In this document: positions 19,153-26,937 of the stretch, in pieces | Numbering within the stretch: position 1 is the first letter of the stretch | Layout: each line of letters begins with the position of its first letter | From: Phycisphaerales bacterium | GTDB taxonomy: Bacteria > Planctomycetota > Phycisphaerae > Tepidisphaerales > Tepidisphaeraceae | Reading direction: 5' to 3' | DNA length: 36,853 nt | NCBI GenBank assembly: GCA_025361735.1 | Contig: JANYKD010000552.1 | Location: 1-36,853 of the forward strand | Program-made: the position numbers and the translations under genes | The notes under the pieces: model-generated | Seen by the model: only the letters and a program-made list of their open reading frames with translations | What the model was told of the DNA's origin: nothing | Database searches by the model: none

Positions 19153-20433
19153 TTATGCCGACACGGTCCATCTTACCTGGCCGGCGACGATCGTACAGAC
19201 CGCCCGGCCCTTCAATTTCCAGCCGTTGAACGGACAGTTACGCGCCTTGCTCTTGAACTGCTCAATATCGACAGTCCATTGCAGACTCGGATTGATCACG
19301 GTGATATCCGCATTGGCGCCGATCGCCAGGGTGCCTTTGTTGAGCTTCATGAGTCTGGCCGGATTGATCGTCATCAGTTGGATGAGCTTCATCCACGAGA
19401 CGTGTCCCGGCTCGACCAGGGCCTTGATGTAAAGCGCGAGCGCCGGCTCGAGGCCCAGGATGCCATTGGGGGCAAAGGGAAACTCAAGCTCCTTCTCCTC
19501 GGCCAGATGCGGCGCATGGTCGGTGGCGAGGATTTCGATGGTGCCATCCTTGACCCCTTCGATGCACGCGGCCACATCCGCCGCCGGACGGAGCGGCGGG
19601 TTCATCTTGAAATTCGTGTCGTAGGTGCGGCAGCATTCGTCGGTGAGCAGCAGGTGGTGCGGCGAGACTTCGCCGGAAACATTCTGGCCCTGCTTCTTCG
19701 CCTGGCGGATGATGTCGACCGAGCCGCAGGTGGAGACGTGCTGTACATGGTAGCGACAGCCGATGGTCCGATTGAGCAGACAGTCGCGGGCGATCATGAG
19801 CTGTTCCGCCTCGGCCGGAATTCCGGGCAGGCCAAGCGAAACCGACACCAGCCCCGCGTGCATGGCGCCGCCGGCCAGCGTCGGCTCCTCGCAATGCTGC
19901 ATGAGCACGGTGTCGAGCATCTTTGCGTACTGAAAGGCCTTGCGCATGACCGAGGCATCGCCCACGCCCACGCCATCATCTGAAAAGGCAACCGCCCCGC
20001 GCCGGGCCATGAGGGCCATCTCCGCCAGTTCCTGTCCCTGGCGGCCCTTGGTGATGGCGCCGATGGGATAGACGTTGGCCAGTTTGACGAGTTCGGACTC
20101 GCGGAGAACGAACTCGATCTGGGCCTCATTGTCCAGGGCCGGCTTGGTATTGGGCATGCAGCAGACGGTTGTGAATCCGCCCGCGACGGCGGCCGCCGCC
20201 CCCGAGGCAATGGTCTCTTCCTCCTCGTCGCCCGGCTGGCGGAAATGCACGTGAATGTCGATGAGCCCCGGCGTGACATAGCAGCCGGAGGCGTCGATCA
20301 CACGATCGGCCTGAGCCGGCAGTCCCGGGGCGATGGCCTTGATCTTGCCGTTCTCGACAAGCAGGTCGGCCTGACCCTGGAAGTTTCGCGAGGGATCGAG
20401 AATGGTTCCGTTGCGGACGAGCAAGGTGGACAT
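19153..20433 (-). CDS. pyrC: Dihydroorotase, type I
   Basis: A 426-residue amidohydrolase converting carbamoyl-aspartate to dihydroorotate in pyrimidine synthesis. It starts MSTLLVRNGTILDPS, with the metal motif DIHVHFRQPGDEEEETI (His61, His63), followed by MPNTKPALDN, the substrate-binding segment of type I enzymes. Later metal/active-site segments are VAFSDDGVG, LMQHCEEP, CRYHVQHVST and ATDHAPH. The C-terminal composite domain has NPARLMKLNKGTLAIGANAD and ends in CTIVAGQVRW. All expected active-site residues are visible, so it should be an active enzyme rather than a PyrC' subunit. It begins 12 bp after the stop of the putative anti-sigma gene, same strand, so it appears to be the last gene of a four-gene run; no pyrB lies next to it. 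Confidence 0.95.
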   Translation of the reverse strand: MSTLLVRNGTILDPSRNFQGQADLLVENGKIKAIAPGLPAQADRVIDASGCYVTPGLIDIHVHFRQPGDEEEETIASGAAAAVAGGFTTVCCMPNTKPALDNEAQIEFVLRESELVKLANVYPIGAITKGRQGQELAEMALMARRGAVAFSDDGVGVGDASVMRKAFQYAKMLDTVLMQHCEEPTLAGGAMHAGLVSVSLGLPGIPAEAEQLMIARDCLLNRTIGCRYHVQHVSTCGSVDIIRQAKKQGQNVSGEVSPHHLLLTDECCRTYDTNFKMNPPLRPAADVAACIEGVKDGTIEILATDHAPHLAEEKELEFPFAPNGILGLEPALALYIKALVEPGHVSWMKLIQLMTINPARLMKLNKGTLAIGANADITVINPSLQWTVDIEQFKSKARNCPFNGWKLKGRAVCTIVAGQVRWTVSA

Positions 20434-20445
20434 GGCGGATGGAGT

Positions 20446-20892
20446 TTACGGGCTTTTGCCGACCATTGCCAGAGACAGTTGCCCTTTGACAAAGTCCGTC
20501 AATTCCCGGGCGTCGCGGTCGAGGTAGGCCAGCTTGCGCTCATCCATGGCGCCGGCGATCTGCTGGTACATGGGCGCGACGTGGCTATCCACGATGCTTG
20601 CGGGCGATGGCAGCGGATCGACCTTCACAATGGGTGATATCGGCCGGATCGGCGGCTTTGATGGGCGCAGGAACGCCGGCAGACCGATCGCCAGCGCGAT
20701 CGCGGCCGCGGCGGCCAGGCCGAGTACCCACGGCATCCGCAGATTCCCCCGTGGTTCGGCGGGGAGGCGCGCAGCGGAACGGACGCGCTGCATGATCCGC
20801 TCGTGCAGCAGGGGAGAGAAGGCGGGCGCGTCGGCGGCCGCTTCTTCGCGGAGGCGTTTTGCCAAATCGGTCTCGGTGACTCTCGTATTCAT
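20446..20892 (-). CDS. Single-pass membrane protein, putative anti-sigma factor
   Basis: A 148-residue protein with a charged cytoplasmic N-terminus (TETDLAKRLREEAAADA; SPLLHERIMQRVRSAARL), one membrane helix (MPWVLGLAAAAAIALAIGLPAF, about residues 53-75), a Pro-rich linker (PSKPPIRPISPIVKVDPLPS) and a short helical exterior part. Its start overlaps the sigma-factor stop by 4 bp (ATGA at 20892-20889), the usual arrangement of an ECF sigma factor and its membrane anti-sigma. No HxxxCxxC zinc motif is seen, so it is not a standard ZAS-type anti-sigma; the call rests on context and topology. The small exterior part makes a direct sensor role doubtful, and the secreted gene upstream may supply the signal. 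Confidence 0.6.
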   Translation of the reverse strand: MNTRVTETDLAKRLREEAAADAPAFSPLLHERIMQRVRSAARLPAEPRGNLRMPWVLGLAAAAAIALAIGLPAFLRPSKPPIRPISPIVKVDPLPSPASIVDSHVAPMYQQIAGAMDERKLAYLDRDARELTDFVKGQLSLAMVGKSP

Positions 20893-21527
20893 TGGGCACC
20901 TTCCTTTTCACACGCGAACTCAGCAATGCCCTTGACCGGCACGGCACCAAAGTGATCCTTTGCCAGCCCCGCCAGCAGCGGCATCAGCGACTTTCTTGCC
21001 CGATGCAGCATCGTCTTCACCGACACCCACGACCGATCCAGCACTTTGGCAATCTGCGGGGCCGCCATGTCCTCGCCATAGTACAGCCAGAGCGCCGCGA
21101 ACTGTTCTTCCGTCAGCACGCTCCGGGCGATCGACCAGAGCCGCTGTTGCTGGTCATGCTCGCCGGCGTGGTCGGCCGGCGTCGGCCGGCCGCAGGCGGT
21201 GTTGTCCATCGCTTCGGCCGGAGCCGTGATACGGGCTGAACGGTGGCGGCTGATGGCCTGACGGTGGACGATCGTGAAGATCCAGGTGCGGAACGGCCAG
21301 CGATCGCTGTACTGATCGAGGTGTTCGAAGGCCCGGACGAAGGCGTCCTGCACCACGTCTTCCGCTTCCGTGTGCGAGCCGGTCTTGCGCAGCACCAGGC
21401 GCAGCAGCGGCGACTGGAATCGGCGGACCAGTTCTTCGAAGCAGGCCATGGCGCCCCGCTGGGCTCGCCGGGCGAGTTCCTCGTCGGAAAGTCGGTCGAG
21501 TTGGACCGGTTCAACCGTCACGGTCAA
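20889..21527 (-). CDS. ECF-family RNA polymerase sigma factor (sigma-70, RpoE-like)
   Basis: A 212-residue ECF sigma factor. Region 2 includes ACFEELVRRFQSPLLRLVLR and HTEAEDVVQDAFVRAFEHLD, with WPFRTWIFTIVHRQAISRHR in region 2.3-2.4. Region 4 is QFAALWLYYGEDMAAPQIAK followed by VLDRSWVSVKTMLHRARKSL, the helix-turn-helix that reads the -35 box. About 30 extra residues (AGLAKDHFGAVPVKGIAEFA...) follow region 4. The start codon is TTG at 21527, overlapping the previous gene's TGA (TTGA); GTG at 21521 is an alternative. Region 4 ends the recognised domain. It is coupled to the downstream putative anti-sigma gene and follows a secreted protein, so it probably controls an envelope response, likely including its own operon. 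Confidence 0.92.
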   Translation of the reverse strand: MTVTVEPVQLDRLSDEELARRAQRGAMACFEELVRRFQSPLLRLVLRKTGSHTEAEDVVQDAFVRAFEHLDQYSDRWPFRTWIFTIVHRQAISRHRSARITAPAEAMDNTACGRPTPADHAGEHDQQQRLWSIARSVLTEEQFAALWLYYGEDMAAPQIAKVLDRSWVSVKTMLHRARKSLMPLLAGLAKDHFGAVPVKGIAEFACEKEGAQ

Positions 21528-22504
21528 TTGCCTTTGCCGGCATCCGCAGCCGGTTGGACGGCCTGCCCGCCAAGTTCACCGGGCAGAAGCTGGAGTATGG
21601 CGTTCACGTTCAGTTTTATCTCCACGTTCACCATTCTATCCTTCACATCGACGGTGGCATTGCGGAGCATGTCGGCGATCGCCGCCGTCTTGCTGTCCAC
21701 GGCCTTGTTCTTGTCGTTGGCCGCCATCACCACGAACATTCGCAGGCCGTCGAGCGCCATTCGTGTCTGTTTCGCCAGCTCGTTACTGGAGCTCACCAGC
21801 ATGCCATGCAGGAAAAGCTGCCGGTCTGTTTCGCCGAAGGTGATTGCCCCGGCATCGGCCGAGCGGGTGATCGGAGAGATATCCTTGTTCCGCTTGGCCA
21901 AGTCCTGGAGCCTGTCTGAGGCGACAAAGAGGAATGTGCCCAGTGCGGATTTTCCGGCCATCAGCGAATCGGCCTTGAGCCCGGAGCTCTTGCCGTCAAG
22001 CACATCGAGTGACGCCGTCATCTCATCGAAGGACTGGCTGATGACGGTGGCCGTGGGGGAGTGAAAACACGCGAAAACGGGGACGCCGTTGTCGCCGGCC
22101 CAGGTCATCACTTCGTGGTCGCCGTGGAACTTGGAGGCGAAATCGGGCTTGATGGTCCGCAGATTCTGCCGCAGCAGGTTGGCATCCAGTTTCGCATGGA
22201 TCACCAGCACGCTCTTGGGGCCTTCGAAATCCCGGCCGAACAGGAGCACGGCATGAATGTCTTCGAGCAGGCGGGTTCCGGTGAACGTCTCGAATTCCTT
22301 GGATTTTCGCGCAAACTCGGGATCGCCCTGCAGGTGGTCCCGCACGATCTTGCCAAGCGTGGACTGCTGGGCGGCGTCAATGTCGAGATGAATGACCCAC
22401 TTCGCATCAGCCGGCACCTGTTTCGGGTTGTATGGCTCGCTGCGGACGGCGTGACCGGCAATGGCCAGTGCGAGCATCAGAAAACTGAAGATGACCTTCT
22501 GCAT
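21524..22504 (-). CDS. Secreted/periplasmic protein of unknown function, first gene of sigma-factor operon
   Basis: A 326-residue protein with a signal peptide (MQKVIFSFLMLALAIAGHAV, cut near residue 22). Planctomycetes have related secreted proteins beginning like this one: YNPKQVPADAKWVIHLDIDA, i.e. 'vpada.wv.HlD.eal..s..g'. The sequence then has GTRLLEDIHAVLLFGRDF, SVLVIHAKLDANLLRQNL, EVMTWAGDNGVPVFACFHSP and SPITRSADAGAITFGETDRQ, ending with a helical part (LAKQTRMALDGLRMFVVMAA) and polar tail. It may be two related alpha/beta units. No catalytic motif is recognised. Its stop overlaps the sigma gene start, so the three proteins are probably made together. A role as the external partner of the anti-sigma is inference only. 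Confidence 0.75.
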   Translation of the reverse strand: MQKVIFSFLMLALAIAGHAVRSEPYNPKQVPADAKWVIHLDIDAAQQSTLGKIVRDHLQGDPEFARKSKEFETFTGTRLLEDIHAVLLFGRDFEGPKSVLVIHAKLDANLLRQNLRTIKPDFASKFHGDHEVMTWAGDNGVPVFACFHSPTATVISQSFDEMTASLDVLDGKSSGLKADSLMAGKSALGTFLFVASDRLQDLAKRNKDISPITRSADAGAITFGETDRQLFLHGMLVSSSNELAKQTRMALDGLRMFVVMAANDKNKAVDSKTAAIADMLRNATVDVKDRMVNVEIKLNVNAILQLLPGELGGQAVQPAADAGKGN

Positions 22505-22701
22505 GACTGCTCCTGTCTGTGTGACAGCCCTTTATACGGCCGGGACGTCGGGGAGGTTACAGCGGCGTGCGGGGAATTGACGAATCTCGAAGCGCGAAGG
22601 ACGTGTGAAACGGAGTACGGTAAAGCGGCAATGGCCGGGGTTGCCGCCGTCGCAAGAAGGGGCGGGTCCACGCCGTGTTCTCACCGTTTTTTCCGGACCG
22701 C

Positions 22702-22730
22702 TTGACGGTTTTGCCGGCAGCTACCATACT
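22702..22730 (+). promoter_or_regulatory. Candidate promoter directly in front of gcvT
   Basis: TTGACG (22702-22707) and CATACT (22725-22730) are spaced by exactly 17 bp. The expected start site, about 7 bp after the -10 box, falls on the gcvT ATG at 22737, suggesting a leaderless mRNA. An inverted repeat CATAC (22725-22729)/GTATG (22735-22739) spans the -10 box and start codon. No Shine-Dalgarno-like sequence lies before the ATG, which fits this reading. Confidence 0.35.
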
Positions 22731-22736
22731 GCCGGT

Positions 22737-23831
22737 ATGCTCAAGCGGACACCATTGTACGATTTTCACAAGAACGCCGGCGCCAAGTTCGTCGATTTCG
22801 CCGGCTGGGAGATGCCGCTGCTCTATAAGTCCATTGTTGAGGAACACGAGCAGACGCGGCATTCTGGCGGGTTGTTTGACGTTTCGCACATGGGCCGCTT
22901 GTCGTTCAAGGGCTCGGACGCGGATGCGTTTCTCAACTACGTCGTTACCCGCAACCTCGCTGACCAGGCGATTGGGCAGTCGCGGTATTCGCTGGTGTGC
23001 AACGAAGACGGGGGCGTGCTGGACGACGTTATCGTCTCGCGCGATGCCAAGAACTGGATCCTCGTCTGCAACGCATCCAACCGCGAGAAACTCGTGCGCT
23101 ATTTCCATGAGGTGCGGCAGGCGAAGGGCTTTGACTTTGATATGGCCGACAACACCGAGGCGACGGCCATGCTGGCGCTCCAGGGCCCGAAGGTTCTGGA
23201 CCGGATCGCGTCAATCATCGACGCCCGGAACATCCGCCGGTACCACTTCGAGCATCGCACCATCATGGGTTTCTTCACGGTGACGGTGTTCCGCTCGGGA
23301 TATACGGGCGAAGATGGCGTGGAACTGATAATCTCCTCGAAACTTGCGGGCATGGCGACCAAGGCCGTGGGCGCCGGATGGGAAAAACACGAGGCGACGG
23401 TCAAGCCCGTCGGGCTGGGCGCCCGCGACACCCTGCGGATGGAAGCGGCGATGCCGCTGTATGGCCACGAGCTGACTGAAACGGGCGATCCACTGTCGGC
23501 CGGGCTGGCGTGGGCCGTGTCGCTGGATAAGGATTTTGTCGGCGCCACGGCGCTGCGAAAGATCCACGATGCCGGGCTGAAGCGAAAGCTCGTGGGCTTG
23601 GAACTGGAAGGCAAGCGCATCGCCCGGCAGCACACGCCCGTGATGCTTGGCGGCCGCCCGATCGGAGAGGTGACCAGCGGCACGTTCTCGCCGACACTCC
23701 AGAAGTCGATCGCGATGGCGTACGTCGAGGTCGAGCATGCGGGCGAAGGCACAAAACTGGAAGTCGACCTCAAGGGCACGATGAATTCGGCGGTGATTGT
23801 GAAAATGCCTTTCTACAAGCGGCCGAAATGA
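22737..23831 (+). CDS. gcvT: Aminomethyltransferase, T-protein of the glycine cleavage system
   Basis: A 364-residue folate-dependent enzyme releasing ammonia and forming 5,10-methylene-THF from the aminomethyl group on lipoyl-GcvH. It begins MLKRTPLYDFHKNAGAKFVD then FAGWEMPL, the family start, followed by GLFDVSHMGRLSFKG. NEDGGVLDDVIVSRD contains the conserved catalytic Asp in GG.lDD. MLALQGPKVLD and VFRSGYTGEDGVELII are the other folate-pocket segments, with GLGARDTLRMEAAMPLYGHE near residue 222 and a C-terminal barrel (GLELEGKRIARQHTPVM; GEVTSGTFSPTLQKSIAMAY). Start chosen by family N-terminus; a longer upstream frame is antisense-like. gcvH follows 131 bp later on the same strand, separated by a repeat block. 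Confidence 0.95.
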   Translation: MLKRTPLYDFHKNAGAKFVDFAGWEMPLLYKSIVEEHEQTRHSGGLFDVSHMGRLSFKGSDADAFLNYVVTRNLADQAIGQSRYSLVCNEDGGVLDDVIVSRDAKNWILVCNASNREKLVRYFHEVRQAKGFDFDMADNTEATAMLALQGPKVLDRIASIIDARNIRRYHFEHRTIMGFFTVTVFRSGYTGEDGVELIISSKLAGMATKAVGAGWEKHEATVKPVGLGARDTLRMEAAMPLYGHELTETGDPLSAGLAWAVSLDKDFVGATALRKIHDAGLKRKLVGLELEGKRIARQHTPVMLGGRPIGEVTSGTFSPTLQKSIAMAYVEVEHAGEGTKLEVDLKGTMNSAVIVKMPFYKRPK

Positions 23832-23848
23832 GTGCCGGGGACGCCGGC

Positions 23849-23910
23849 GAATGACGAAATTCGAAACTCGAATTGCACGAATGAAATTCGAAGTCCAAAT
23901 GACGAATGAG
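23849..23910. repeat. AT-rich repeat block (GAATGACGAAATTCGAA type)
   Basis: GAATGACGAAATTCGAAACT, then CGAATTGCACGAATGAAATT and CGAAGTCCAAATGACGAATG, i.e. several alternations of GAATGACGAA and AATTCGAA. It lies in the gcvT-gcvH gap and is related to the blocks at 14551-14640 and 32504-32550. Confidence 0.7.
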
Positions 23911-23962
23911 GGACAGGAAGTCTGTCCTACTATCAACTAACAACTATCAACCATCAACTACT
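23911..23962 (+). promoter_or_regulatory. gcvH leader: small hairpin plus CAACTA repeats
   Basis: GGACAG (23911-23916) and CTGTCC (23922-23927) form a 6-bp stem with loop GAAGT. It is followed by an A/C/T-only stretch of degenerate repeats (ACTATCAACTAACAACTATC, then AACCATCAACTACT) that runs up to the gcvH ATG. There is no purine-rich ribosome binding site, so initiation probably relies on an unstructured leader. Confidence 0.5.
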
Positions 23963-24343
23963 ATGACCATACCCACTGATCGCAAGTATCTTGAGACGCA
24001 TGAATGGCACCTGGCGGCTGGCGATGTCGTGACCATCGGCATCACGCAGATCGCGGCCGATGAACTGACCGACATCACCTTCGTCGCGCTGCCCAAGGTT
24101 GGCGCGGCGCTGTCGGCCAACAAGCCGTTTGGCGAGATCGAATCGGTCAAGGCCACGAGTGACCTGTACAGCGGCATCTCCGGAACGGTGACTGAGATCA
24201 ACGGCGAACTCGCGACCAACCCCGCGCTGGTCAACCAGGATCCTCACGGCAAGGCATGGATGATCAAGGTGAAGATGAGCAAGCCCGCGGAGTTGAATGC
24301 GCTGCTGTCACCGGCGGATTATCTGAAGCGCACAGGACATTGA
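23963..24343 (+). CDS. gcvH: Glycine cleavage system H protein
   Basis: A 126-residue lipoyl carrier that shuttles the aminomethyl group between P and T proteins. MTIPTDRKYLETHEWHLAAG is the family start (Y..tHEW), followed by VTIGITQIAADELTDITFVA. The lipoylation site is Lys63 in GEIESVKATSDLYSGISG, the canonical ESvKa.sdlysPvsG motif with Gly-Ile replacing a usual Pro-Val. The ending ..KAWMIKVKMSKPAELNALL and SPADYLK is typical. ATG 23963 fits the family start; the upstream in-frame codons translate the leader repeat. It is downstream of gcvT, whereas gcvP is 18 kb away; dihydrolipoamide dehydrogenase (L protein) is not in the window. Confidence 0.96.
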   Translation: MTIPTDRKYLETHEWHLAAGDVVTIGITQIAADELTDITFVALPKVGAALSANKPFGEIESVKATSDLYSGISGTVTEINGELATNPALVNQDPHGKAWMIKVKMSKPAELNALLSPADYLKRTGH

Positions 24344-24351
24344 CAAAGTAG

Positions 24352-24371
24352 GGCCAGCGTCGTCGCTGGCC
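24352..24371 (+). terminator. Hairpin after gcvH, possible weak terminator
   Basis: GGCCAGCG (24352-24359) and CGCTGGCC (24364-24371) pair perfectly over 8 bp with loop TCGT, 8 bp after the gcvH stop. Only TT follows, so termination would be weak or factor-dependent. It may also be a dispersed palindromic repeat. Confidence 0.4.
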
Positions 24372-24468
24372 TTCGCTGCTCAGAGATCGTCTGTATTCCT
24401 AAGGTCAATGCATGTAGCAGGAATTCAGTGGCGCGGGCATTCCTCCCGTCGTTAATGGACCTATTGCA

Positions 24469-25215
24469 ATGAACATGCATGTACGAGGGCTCCTGCAACT
24501 GGCAGTTGTAGTCGGGGTGGTTTTTGGGACGGTCTTCTGGCTCGTTCCGGGACCGACATATCCGATCGAGTGGGCGATGCGCATCCTGCTTCCCTCCATC
24601 GCCATCTTGGGGTGGAGTGTGCTCCGCTGGCATTCCAGACGGCCGGAGATACTCCACAACTTTCTGGCCGATGTAGCGGGTCGCTATAACGAATGGGACG
24701 GGCTGTGCTTCGCCCTGTTGGTCGACGTCGGCGACGGATGCTGCCGGTTGAACTTCTATTTCCAGAACCGTTATCGCGGGCGCTGCCACTGCCGCGTCAC
24801 GCTGCACCCAACGGCGCTGGGTCTGGTCTTTCTGCGCCCGAAGATGGCGCCAATAGAAATGGATTTCACCTCTGGCGGTGGGGAATTCGGTGTCGCGCGA
24901 GCGCTCTGTGCGGTCCCGTGTGCGGTGCAGAACCGCCCCGGCATCTGCAAGATATCCATCTGCGTCGATCACCCTGACGGCCGAGGGGAGACTCTTCGCC
25001 ATCGAGTCGGGTCACACGTCTCCACGAATTTCCCTCGTGGCGGATACATAAACAAGATGATTCGATTTCCAGGACCGGTGGCCGAGCATGTGGTGAATCG
25101 ACCACCGGCCATTGAGATACTCTCGACCCCCGACCTGCCCACCGGCGGTTTCCCCGTGATTCCGGTCAACACGCCCGACGAGCCACCGTTGCCACGCCGG
25201 GACACGACCCTGTGA
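24469..25215 (+). CDS. Membrane-anchored protein of unknown function
   Basis: A 248-residue protein that I do not recognise. Two hydrophobic segments open it (LLQLAVVVGVVFGTVFWLVP, about residues 8-27, and IEWAMRILLPSIAILGWSVL, about 33-52), followed by about 195 residues of soluble sequence. The soluble part has strand-like repeats (GLCFALLVDVGDGCCRLNFY; RGRCHCRVTLHPTALGLVFL) and eight or so cysteines, and ends in a Pro-rich tail (TPDLPTGGFPVIPVNTPDEP). The start is tentative: ATG 24469 and the Met two codons later are both possible. Codon use looks like its neighbours. It stands between gcvH and a convergent GT-C-like gene, with no operon partner. Frame length and hydrophobic start support a real gene. 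Confidence 0.55.
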   Translation: MNMHVRGLLQLAVVVGVVFGTVFWLVPGPTYPIEWAMRILLPSIAILGWSVLRWHSRRPEILHNFLADVAGRYNEWDGLCFALLVDVGDGCCRLNFYFQNRYRGRCHCRVTLHPTALGLVFLRPKMAPIEMDFTSGGGEFGVARALCAVPCAVQNRPGICKISICVDHPDGRGETLRHRVGSHVSTNFPRGGYINKMIRFPGPVAEHVVNRPPAIEILSTPDLPTGGFPVIPVNTPDEPPLPRRDTTL

Positions 25216-25267
25216 GAAGAGCACACAATGCTGCTGGATGTGGATGGTGCCCACGGCACCCAACCAA

Positions 25268-26893
25268 TCACGGAGGTGGCGCACTTCCGTGTTTTTCAAA
25301 CAGGAAGGCCGCGCCGCCTTCTTTGACCACGATGTGGTCCTTCTCGTCGGCGGTCCGGCGAATCTGGTTCAGCAGGGGGTCTAGGTATCGCGTCCCCTTA
25401 TGTTTCGGCAGGAACGTGAACGCCACCCAGAATCGCCGCTCGGGGATGCCGGCTGGGCTGGGCATCTTGAGATGCACCGGCGGTTCCGGCCGCCGCCAGT
25501 AACAGAACAACTCCACGCTCTCGCCGTTGGTCAGCGGCTGGCTCGGCGACGGGCCTTCGCCGACGAGATAGATCGCCTCGCCGGGCCGGCGGTGTTCCCG
25601 GACATATTGCACGACGGGCCGAATGTGCGAGCGGCCGGCGGGCACGAAGATGCGATAGCTCGCTTCGCCGGCACCCAGCAGCAGCATCAACAGGCCCGGT
25701 AGAAACCAACCCTGACGCCACGGGATTGGGGCATATTGGCGGATCGCCTCCAGGCCGAAGCCAATCATCATGAACACGCCGGGCAGCAGAAACACGGTCA
25801 CGCGTCCGCCGTGATAGGGGTATTGGCGCAGACACGCCGCGATGATGGTCATCAGCACGGGCCCGACGAGGACCCCCAGCGCCTGGCGCCGGCCGGTCTT
25901 CCAGAGGAACCAGCCGCCGGCCAGCACGAGGATCGCCGTGATGGGTCCGATGGCCCGGTAGGGCACCTCACAGAGCCGGTAGCTTTCGCGGAGGATGAAC
26001 CAGGGGATGGTCCACGGCCGGGAATAGTCGGCCATGTCCTCCGCCCAGAACGAGAATAGATACGGATCGTGCTGGTGGCGGATGCAGAGGAAATACAGGA
26101 CCAGTCCGGAGACGGCGACGACGGCGTTGCCCGTAAGCCACTCTGCCAGCGAGCGCCGGCCTTCGCACCAAATGGCCGGCAGCAGGGCCAGGCTGATACC
26201 GACGAAGACGAGCAGCGACGTGAACGACAGCCACGCACCCACGGCCGTAGCGGCCGCGACCCATAGCAATCTTCGGCCAGCGGACCTTTGTAGCACAGGC
26301 GTCTCGCCTGTGGTGTCGGTACTCCGACACGTCTTCGTCGCCTGCGAAAACGGGCGAGCCGGCATAATCGCCAGGATCAGCAGAGTCGCCGACATCAACG
26401 CATCGCCGCTGTACTGTTTGAGCGACAGCGCGTGCCAGATCAGTTCATCGCAGAACGCGAATCCCACGACCGCCCAGACCGCCGCCGCGGGCGTGAGTGT
26501 CCGCCAGGCCAGCGCTGCGAAGGCGGTGACGGCCGCGATCCCGCACAGCAGCGGCAGCAGGCGCATGATCCGCTCGGCCGATCCGAACGTGACATACATG
26601 GCCCGCTCGGCCCACAGAAAAAGCGGCGGGGCGGCCTGGGCGTACTCGAGCTTTCCGAGCAATTCCCCGGCCGACTTGTCCATGATGTTCAGCAGCATGT
26701 AGGCTTCGTCTCGCCAGTACGACCGATTCGGCAGATACTGGGAGAGCAGGTAGCCGGCCACGAGGATCACGGTCAGGACGATCAATCTGCGGCACGCCGC
26801 AGCCTGCGGATTGACGCATAATGACCATACACGTTGTGCAAAGGCAGGCTGGGTTCGCGGAGATGAGGGGGTTTCGCCGGAGTCGACTGCCAT
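25268..26893 (-). CDS. Polytopic GT-C-like membrane glycosyltransferase
   Basis: A 541-residue membrane protein with about ten hydrophobic helices (for example LIVLTVILVAGYLLSQYLPN; LLPLLCGIAAVTAFAALAW; AAVWAVVGFAFCDELIWHAL; LLVFVGISLALLPAIW; LGVLVGPVLMTIIAACL). After the first helix comes RSYWRDEAYMLLNIM, the acidic D-E motif in the first outer loop that marks GT-C enzymes of the ArnT/PMT/DUF2029 type using lipid-linked sugars. A C-terminal soluble part (residues about 430-541) follows. Near residue 195 there is an in-frame insertion TDTTGETPVLQRS encoded by a palindromic repeat, between helices. Donor and acceptor are unknown. It is divergent from the GH29 gene, with a structured repeat element in the 200-bp gap. 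Confidence 0.7.
   Translation of the reverse strand: MAVDSGETPSSPRTQPAFAQRVWSLCVNPQAAACRRLIVLTVILVAGYLLSQYLPNRSYWRDEAYMLLNIMDKSAGELLGKLEYAQAAPPLFLWAERAMYVTFGSAERIMRLLPLLCGIAAVTAFAALAWRTLTPAAAVWAVVGFAFCDELIWHALSLKQYSGDALMSATLLILAIMPARPFSQATKTCRSTDTTGETPVLQRSAGRRLLWVAAATAVGAWLSFTSLLVFVGISLALLPAIWCEGRRSLAEWLTGNAVVAVSGLVLYFLCIRHQHDPYLFSFWAEDMADYSRPWTIPWFILRESYRLCEVPYRAIGPITAILVLAGGWFLWKTGRRQALGVLVGPVLMTIIAACLRQYPYHGGRVTVFLLPGVFMMIGFGLEAIRQYAPIPWRQGWFLPGLLMLLLGAGEASYRIFVPAGRSHIRPVVQYVREHRRPGEAIYLVGEGPSPSQPLTNGESVELFCYWRRPEPPVHLKMPSPAGIPERRFWVAFTFLPKHKGTRYLDPLLNQIRRTADEKDHIVVKEGGAAFLFEKHGSAPPP
26287..26330. repeat. In-frame double-hairpin repeat inside the GT-C-like gene
   Basis: CACAGGCG (26294-26301) and CGCCTGTG (26305-26312) form one perfect hairpin, and GTGTCGG (26313-26319) with CCGACAC (26324-26330) a second one directly next to it. 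On the coding strand the repeat reads as RSTDTTGETPVLQ. It lies between transmembrane segments and keeps the frame. Confidence 0.75.
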
Positions 26894-26937
26894 GGGGGCA
26901 TCTTAGCGGAGGAGGCGGGAATTATGCCACCATCGCA

